Part shown: piece after piece, positions 32,552 through 37,188 of the stretch
Layout of the letters: every line of letters begins with the position of its first letter
Numbering within the stretch: position 1 is the first letter of the stretch
NCBI GenBank assembly: GCA_016784545.1
Contig: JADHUM010000044.1
Span: 1-37,188, forward strand
Direction of reading: 5' to 3'
Length of the DNA stretch: 37,188 nucleotides
Source: Candidatus Neomarinimicrobiota bacterium
Lineage (GTDB): Bacteria; Fidelibacterota; UBA8477; JABMPR01
Made by a program: the position numbers and the translations under genes
The notes under the pieces: model-generated
The model's database searches: none
The model's input: the letters and a program-made list of their open reading frames with translations, nothing else
Told to the model about the DNA's origin: nothing

Positions 32552-33607
32552 TTAACTGGGTGTTTGGAACTTTGCTTTTTGTTCCTGATAGTAGACGTCT
32601 TCAGGCTGAAGTACTATGCATTCATCCATGATCGCAACGGCTTCGTCAATGCGACCAAGCTTCCAGAGCACTTCGCCCTTTGTGTCCATGACCTGGGCTT
32701 TTTCACGAGCACTTGCATCTTCGGCGAGCATGTCGATTCCCTGGGTCACACGCTCCAGGGCATTCTCCAGGTTTAATTCAAGCTCGGTCATGCGCCAGGC
32801 GTAACCATTCAAAAATCCTGTGCTTTCTTTGTGCACGCCAGACATAAAATCAACATAACGGCGATAAGTGTCTGCTTCGGCTTCTTTATCTTTAGCCCCG
32901 CGGTAAAAGTTCCGTAGTGCATCATAGGCCTTGGGGAGAACTTCTGTATTGGTCTCGTTATTGATAAAGGACACCAGGGTTTCAGGGTCTTCATTCTCTT
33001 TGGCGTGGTAAAGAGCCATTTTTAAGGCTGCCGTTGAATGCAGCACTGGATCTACACCATCTAAAGCGAAGAGCATTTCCCAGTATGTCATGGCAACCTT
33101 GAGACCACTCATGGATTCCACTTTGCCAGCGAGATTAACCAGGAGGTCTGCATTGTCTGGATCATCCTCAAGCTGCCTGATAAGATCTGGAACCGTGTTG
33201 ATGCCGTTTCGAATACGGGTCATCTCAGCCAGATATTCCTGGGGAGGCATATAGCCAACAATGCGATCGACCTCATTACCCTCTTCATCCACAAAGACAA
33301 ACGCGGGAATGCCGGTAATGTTGAAATTCTTGCTAAGTTCTTTGTTCTGGGTGGAGTCTACATTGAGATGATAGGATATGAAATTCTCTTCAGCAAACGT
33401 GATGAGCGCAGGGTCAATAAATGTTTCGGCGTCCAGCCGATTACAGGAGCCTCACCACTTTGCAAAGAATTCATATCCCACCAATTTACCATTGGTTTCC
33501 ACCTGCACGGAAGCATCGGTAATCCAGGGATAGGCTGGTTCTTTTTCTGCGCAGGCCAGGATCATCAGCCCTGCAATGGCCACGAACCATAGTTTTTTTG
33601 TTTTCAT
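32552..33607 (-). CDS. Thioredoxin-fold selenoprotein lipoprotein with TPR-like tail; in-frame UGA = Sec52 (W-U-G-S-C)
   Basis: One 351-residue frame from the ATG at 33607 (AAAGGA upstream) to the stop at 32552, interrupted only by a TGA at 33454-33452. The N-terminus has a lipoprotein signal with Cys19 (GLMILAC). Then comes the thioredoxin active-site segment YEFFAKW-U52-G-S-C55, where the usual first Cys of the WCxxC motif is the TGA, then NRLDAETFIDPALI, NVDSTQNKELSKNFNITGIPAFVFVDEEG with cis-Pro101, and a Glu-rich helical tail of TPR-like pairs (about 150-351). Both sides of the TGA are needed for the thioredoxin fold. A SECIS-like hairpin follows the UGA. It should be a periplasm-facing, membrane-anchored oxidoreductase; selenium at this position is not seen in most relatives I know. 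Confidence 0.88.
33426..33454 (-). promoter_or_regulatory. UGA recoding site with SECIS-like hairpin (thioredoxin selenoprotein)
   Basis: Minus strand: UGA (33454-33452), 11 nt, then stem UCGGC/GCCGA (33440-33436 and 33430-33426) with loop UGGAC (33435-33431). The loop starts 16 nt after the UGA with G at its second position. An outer UGU/ACA helix can extend it across an AA/A internal loop. Confidence 0.75.
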
Positions 33608-33881
33608 GATTGTCCTTTCAGTATATCAAATCAAATTTTGGGTCTTACGAAACTATTGTCAATGCTAAGTAAATGCAACGGCACAATCGTATATCATTCC
33701 GCTGGATAAGTCTGAAATTTTGTTTTTCCTGGAGCTCCTTTCGACTTTTTTTGCTGGGAGGCTTTTATTCTTCCGAGAATATTCTATTCAAAATAAACCA
33801 AGTCACTGAGATAGTTGTTTTTTATTCCTTCGCATCTTTTTACCTTGAACAACTGCAGTAAACAATGAAGGAGGTAAATGT
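33608..33881. other. 274-nt intergenic region between divergent selenoprotein and TonB-receptor genes
   Basis: AT-rich, no gene supported; a 62-codon frame inside it (33673-33861) has no ribosome binding site or family. It must hold the two divergent promoters. The receptor start at 33882 has a full AAGGAGGT Shine-Dalgarno sequence 8 nt upstream. Confidence 0.5.
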
Positions 33882-36800
33882 ATGAAGCTATTCATCGGCC
33901 GGGTGTTTATGATGTTGATACTTCTGACCGGCATAATCTATGGCCAGGGTGTCACCACAGCCGCTATCAGCGGCAAGGTTACCAATACTGATGGTGAGGT
34001 GCTGGTCGGAGCAAACGTTATTGCACTACACGTTCCCACGGGTACCGTTTATGGTGCTTCGACAATGACCGATGGCTACTACTATATCCCCAACATGAAG
34101 ATTGGTGGACCTTATATAGTTTCAGCTAGCTACATCGGATACTCTGATCAGAGAAAAGATGACCTGTTTCTGGCTCTTAATGTAGATCAATTCTACGGTT
34201 TCAATCTTCAGGAAGAGGCCATGGAGGGCGGTACTGTCATCGTAACCGCAGGGCAAAGTGAGATAAATCCCAACCGGACTGGTGCAGAAACAAACATCAA
34301 CACTGAACTGCTTGAGAGCTTGCCAACCATTTCGCGTGGACAAAAAGATTTTACCCGCATGACACCTGAAAGTGATGGTAACTCCTTTGGGGGTCGCAAC
34401 AATCTTTATAACAACTTCTCACTTGATGGATCCATATTTAACAACCCATTCGGTCTTGATTATGCCGTTCCTGGTGGTCAGACAGAAGCACAACCCGTTT
34501 CCCTGGATGCCATTGAACAGGTCCAGGTATCCATAGCTCCCTTTGATGTTCGCGAGGGTGGTTTTACCGGTGCCGGTATCAATGCCGTGACCAAATCTGG
34601 AACCAACACCTTCAAAGCTTCAGTCTATCACTATCTTAGAAATGAAGCCCTGGTTGGAACCAAGGTGGGTGATGTGGAGGCAGAGAATCTTGACTTTGCC
34701 ACATCCCAAAGCGGGATTTCGCTAGGTGGACCAATTATCAAGGACAAGCTTTTCTATTTTGTCAACCTGGAAGCAGAACGTCGCGATCAACTCGCTCATA
34801 ATTTCATCGCTGATGATGGCAGCACAGGTGCCAATGTGACCTCTGTAGATGCTGATTCTATAGCTATGGTTCAAGCCCGCCTTAGAGATTATTGGGGTTA
34901 TGAACCTGGTGCATACCAGGGCTATAACCACGAGACCTTTAACAATAAATTGCTGGCAAAGATTGACTGGAATATCAACGAGTCTCACAACCTGACCTTT
35001 CGCTATAACTATCTGGATTCATGGAAAGACATTCTCCCCCATCCAGAGGCTATAATCGGCCGCGGTCCAACCAGCTTCAGACTGCCTTTTGAGAATTCAT
35101 CATATCGGATTTTCAATAAGATCAACTCGTATGTGGCTGAGTTGAATTCTCGTTTTTCAAATAAGCTGGCCAACAAGTTAATGGTTGGTTACACCATGTT
35201 TCGCGATGAGCGCGAACCAAAATCTGTTGGATGGCCTGTGGTAGATATCTTCGATGGTAGTGGTAACCTGGCCATATCCATGGGATCAGAGATGTTTTCC
35301 ACACATAACAGGCTTTATCAGGATGTGTTTCAATTCACTGACAACCTGACCTATTACATGGATAAACATACCCTGACTGCAGGCGTGAATCTTGAGATCC
35401 TCAAGTTTGACAACTCTTTCAATCTGTTCTTTTATCCCTGGGATACATTTGGTTCCGTTCAGGAATTTCTGAATAATGATGACACTGAAATTGATTTCAA
35501 TGCACAAGCTGCTGCATCAGATGCCAACGACTATGCCTGGGCTTATGTAGATGTTGGTCAATTAGGAGTCTATGCACAGGATCAGTTCCGTGCCAGTGAC
35601 GATATTAAACTAACCCTGGGTCTCCGTGTGGACTATCCCCTATATCTCAATGAAATTGATGAGGATACTGGCATCACGGGATTTACTGGTTGGGTTGATG
35701 AAGACGGAAATGCTGCAGAAGTGGATCCTTCTACCTGGCCTGAAGCCAAACCACTCTTTGCTCCCCGTCTTGGTTTTAATTGGGACGTGCATGGTGATAG
35801 AAGCATGCAGCTACGTGGTGGTTCAGGAATATTTACAGGTCGCATCCCCTTTGTATGGCTGGGTAATCAAGCATCAAATGCCAAGCTGAGCCCTTTTTAC
35901 ACGTTCCAGATCAATGATACTGCTGATGATTTTAAGTATCCCCAGGTTTGGAAAACCGATGTCGCTGTTGACAAGGCCTTTGCGGGAGACTGGCTTGTAT
36001 CACTGGAAGCTATTTTTTCCAAAGACGTAAACGCCGTGGTTCATCGCAATTACAACATGCTGGCTCCATCGGCCAACCTCTCTGGAACTGGTGATACTCG
36101 ACCCATGTTCGCAGGGTTTAATGAAGTCAACATCTACTCGGCAGCGGGTGTTTCAAACACCTTCCTCGATGCAGGTGCAATTGTACTCGATAATACGGAC
36201 CAGGGTTTCCAGCAGTCCTTCACTGGTAAAGTGGCTAAGAAGTTTGACTTTGGAATGATTGCCAATGTTTCTTATACCAACATTACCTCAAAGGATCTTA
36301 CATCTATTCCTGCCGAGATCGCTGCAGATGCCTTTCAGAGAAATCCTATTGTTGATGGACCGAATAGTGCGATCTACTCATACTCACGCTATGGCTTGAA
36401 ACACCGGATTATTTCCTCGGCCGTTTATAAGAAGAGCTTTGGCAAAATGAATTCATCCCTGGCCATGTTCTTTGAAACAGGCGTTGGCAACCGCTATTCA
36501 TTTACCTATGCCGGTGATCTCAATGGTGATGCTATTCCAAACAATGATCTGCTCTATGTTCCTGAAGATGCCAGTGACATCCATTTTGCAACAACCGTTG
36601 ATGCTACTACTGGCCTTCTCATTGAAGCTTCCGATGCTGACGAACAGTGGATAGCCTTGGATGCATTCATCGAACAGGATGATTATCTGAGCACCCGCCG
36701 TGGTGAATACGCCGAGCGTAATGGTGCCATGTTGCCCTGGTTCAGCCAGCTTGATATCAAAGCGGTTCAGGAAGTTTCTCTGGCGCTGGGTGGTATGGAT

Positions 36801-37028
36801 CACACCCTTCAGTTCTCACTTGATATTTTGAATGTTGGCAACATGATCAACTCCGCATGGGGTGTTCGCCAGCTTTCTACAACCTGGAATCCAATCACAG
36901 TGAATGGTGTTGATGCCAATGGTGTACCGTATTTTAGCTTTAACACTTCACTGGAAGACTCCTATGTGGATGACACTTCAATTGCCTCAAAGTGGCAGAT
37001 GCAGTTTGGTGTTCACTACCTCTTCTAG
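33882..37028 (+). CDS. TonB-dependent receptor with N-terminal carboxypeptidase-regulatory-like domain
   Basis: A 1048-residue outer-membrane protein with signal peptide about 1-22 (ILLTGIIYGQG). Residues about 25-110 form a beta-sandwich of the CarboxypepD_reg type (AISGKVTNTDGEVLVGANV, DGYYYIPNMKIGGPYIVSASYIGY), followed by the plug (VIVTAGQSEINPNRTGAETN, IEQVQVSIAPFDVREGGFTGAGINAVTKSGTN). The remaining 800 residues are a beta-barrel with many aromatic-ended strands and a final W-Q-M-Q-F-G-V-H-Y-L-F for outer-membrane assembly. Members of this branch (Oar-like) act in surface assembly or in uptake of oligopeptides/oligosaccharides. There is no partner SusD-type gene in the window, so a classical SusCD pair is not indicated. 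Confidence 0.88.
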   Translation: MKLFIGRVFMMLILLTGIIYGQGVTTAAISGKVTNTDGEVLVGANVIALHVPTGTVYGASTMTDGYYYIPNMKIGGPYIVSASYIGYSDQRKDDLFLALNVDQFYGFNLQEEAMEGGTVIVTAGQSEINPNRTGAETNINTELLESLPTISRGQKDFTRMTPESDGNSFGGRNNLYNNFSLDGSIFNNPFGLDYAVPGGQTEAQPVSLDAIEQVQVSIAPFDVREGGFTGAGINAVTKSGTNTFKASVYHYLRNEALVGTKVGDVEAENLDFATSQSGISLGGPIIKDKLFYFVNLEAERRDQLAHNFIADDGSTGANVTSVDADSIAMVQARLRDYWGYEPGAYQGYNHETFNNKLLAKIDWNINESHNLTFRYNYLDSWKDILPHPEAIIGRGPTSFRLPFENSSYRIFNKINSYVAELNSRFSNKLANKLMVGYTMFRDEREPKSVGWPVVDIFDGSGNLAISMGSEMFSTHNRLYQDVFQFTDNLTYYMDKHTLTAGVNLEILKFDNSFNLFFYPWDTFGSVQEFLNNDDTEIDFNAQAAASDANDYAWAYVDVGQLGVYAQDQFRASDDIKLTLGLRVDYPLYLNEIDEDTGITGFTGWVDEDGNAAEVDPSTWPEAKPLFAPRLGFNWDVHGDRSMQLRGGSGIFTGRIPFVWLGNQASNAKLSPFYTFQINDTADDFKYPQVWKTDVAVDKAFAGDWLVSLEAIFSKDVNAVVHRNYNMLAPSANLSGTGDTRPMFAGFNEVNIYSAAGVSNTFLDAGAIVLDNTDQGFQQSFTGKVAKKFDFGMIANVSYTNITSKDLTSIPAEIAADAFQRNPIVDGPNSAIYSYSRYGLKHRIISSAVYKKSFGKMNSSLAMFFETGVGNRYSFTYAGDLNGDAIPNNDLLYVPEDASDIHFATTVDATTGLLIEASDADEQWIALDAFIEQDDYLSTRRGEYAERNGAMLPWFSQLDIKAVQEVSLALGGMDHTLQFSLDILNVGNMINSAWGVRQLSTTWNPITVNGVDANGVPYFSFNTSLEDSYVDDTSIASKWQMQFGVHYLF

Positions 37029-37188
37029 GAACTGATGCCTTAAGCACCCGACTTAAGAGGCTGTGTGAAAACGGGGGTCCAATAGAGGATACTTAGTTAG
37101 GGTTTCGATCCCGCGACTAGACAGATCATGCGTAACCTTTTGATAATAAACTAGATAAGTTGTATTTATTCTTGTTATTAATTGTAAA
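37029..37188. other. Right-edge non-coding end; possible IS boundary
   Basis: 160 nt without a supported gene. A weak hairpin (CTTAAG arms, about 37040-37057) follows the receptor stop. From 37056 GAGGCTGTGTGAAAACGGGG resembles the terminal inverted repeat of some IS families, but no transposase is visible within the window. Confidence 0.35.

Noticed and set aside
32552-33292. A stand-alone 246-residue TPR-like protein starting at 33292
   Set aside because: The start would lie inside the thioredoxin fold (after cis-Pro101), with no ribosome binding site; the frame continues upstream through the UGA to a lipoprotein signal.
33673-33861. 62-codon frame in the gap before the TonB receptor
   Set aside because: No ribosome binding site, no family likeness, composition typical of chance frames in AT-rich DNA.
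33882-37028. SusC-type member of a polysaccharide utilisation locus
   Set aside because: No SusD gene, glycoside hydrolase cluster or sulfatase is present; the neighbours are unrelated.

Overview
The window is a stretch of bacterial chromosome, probably from the FCB superphylum outside Bacteroidetes proper (a Marinimicrobia/Calditrichota/Ignavibacteria-like lineage). The pointers are a type IX secretion C-terminal sorting domain (NFPNPFNPST type) on a cysteine peptidase, a TonB-dependent receptor with an N-terminal carboxypeptidase-regulatory-like domain, and a FecR-domain protein with Ca-binding D-rich repeats. Several Shine-Dalgarno sites are strong (for example AAGGAGGT before the receptor), which is unlike typical Bacteroidetes. 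The exact phylum is inference. No rRNA, tRNA, CRISPR array or prophage was seen. Short transposase-like remains sit at the left edge and possibly the right edge.

Layout. (1) 1-94: start of an IS3-type OrfA running off the edge. (2) 318-4090, minus strand: a tightly spaced run of isochorismatase-like hydrolase, NodB-like deacetylase, GRDB-family selenoprotein, PAT-like acetyltransferase and two tandem lipocalins. (3) 4283-7753, plus strand: FAH-fold protein, ArfB-like GGQ protein, acetoacetyl-CoA synthetase, small glycine-zipper protein. (4) 7799-10984: zinc-type MDR dehydrogenase, outer-envelope lipoprotein, GltS-like symporter. (5) 11092-18935, minus strand: a lipoate-enzyme block with lipA, E2, fused E1 alpha-beta, lipB and lpd, plus a free-Met-sulfoxide-reductase-like GAF protein. 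(6) 18984-21270: sugar-nucleotidyltransferase and an APH-like kinase fused to a RapZ C-terminal domain, probably cell-wall sugar recycling. (7) 21396-23233: folE, yhhQ and a PTPS/QueD-family gene (pterin/queuosine). (8) 23382-28482: two paralogous lipoproteins, a RibD_C/DHFR-like reductase, a secreted C39-like peptidase, and an SLC13 permease. (9) 28795-37028: FecR/TSP3/barrel protein, MBL-fold/TPR protein, thioredoxin-fold selenoprotein lipoprotein, and a large TonB-dependent receptor.

The most important observation is that two genes contain an in-frame UGA exactly where a redox CxxC motif should begin: U-P-L-C in the GRDB-like protein (UGA at 2211-2213) and W-U-G-S-C in a lipoprotein thioredoxin (UGA at 33452-33454). 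Both read through in frame to long conserved C-terminal parts. Each UGA is followed, after exactly 11 nt, by a hairpin with a 5-nt loop carrying G at its second position, matching the general rule for bacterial SECIS elements. Conventional gene callers would split or truncate both genes. The organism is therefore predicted to decode selenocysteine; the sel genes themselves are not in this window.

Other points: several enzymes have altered key residues (FAH metal ligands, MBL bridging Asp, PTPS nucleophilic Cys, fRMsr first Cys). Three families of short palindromic intergenic repeats recur between the minus-strand genes of the 12-22 kb region.
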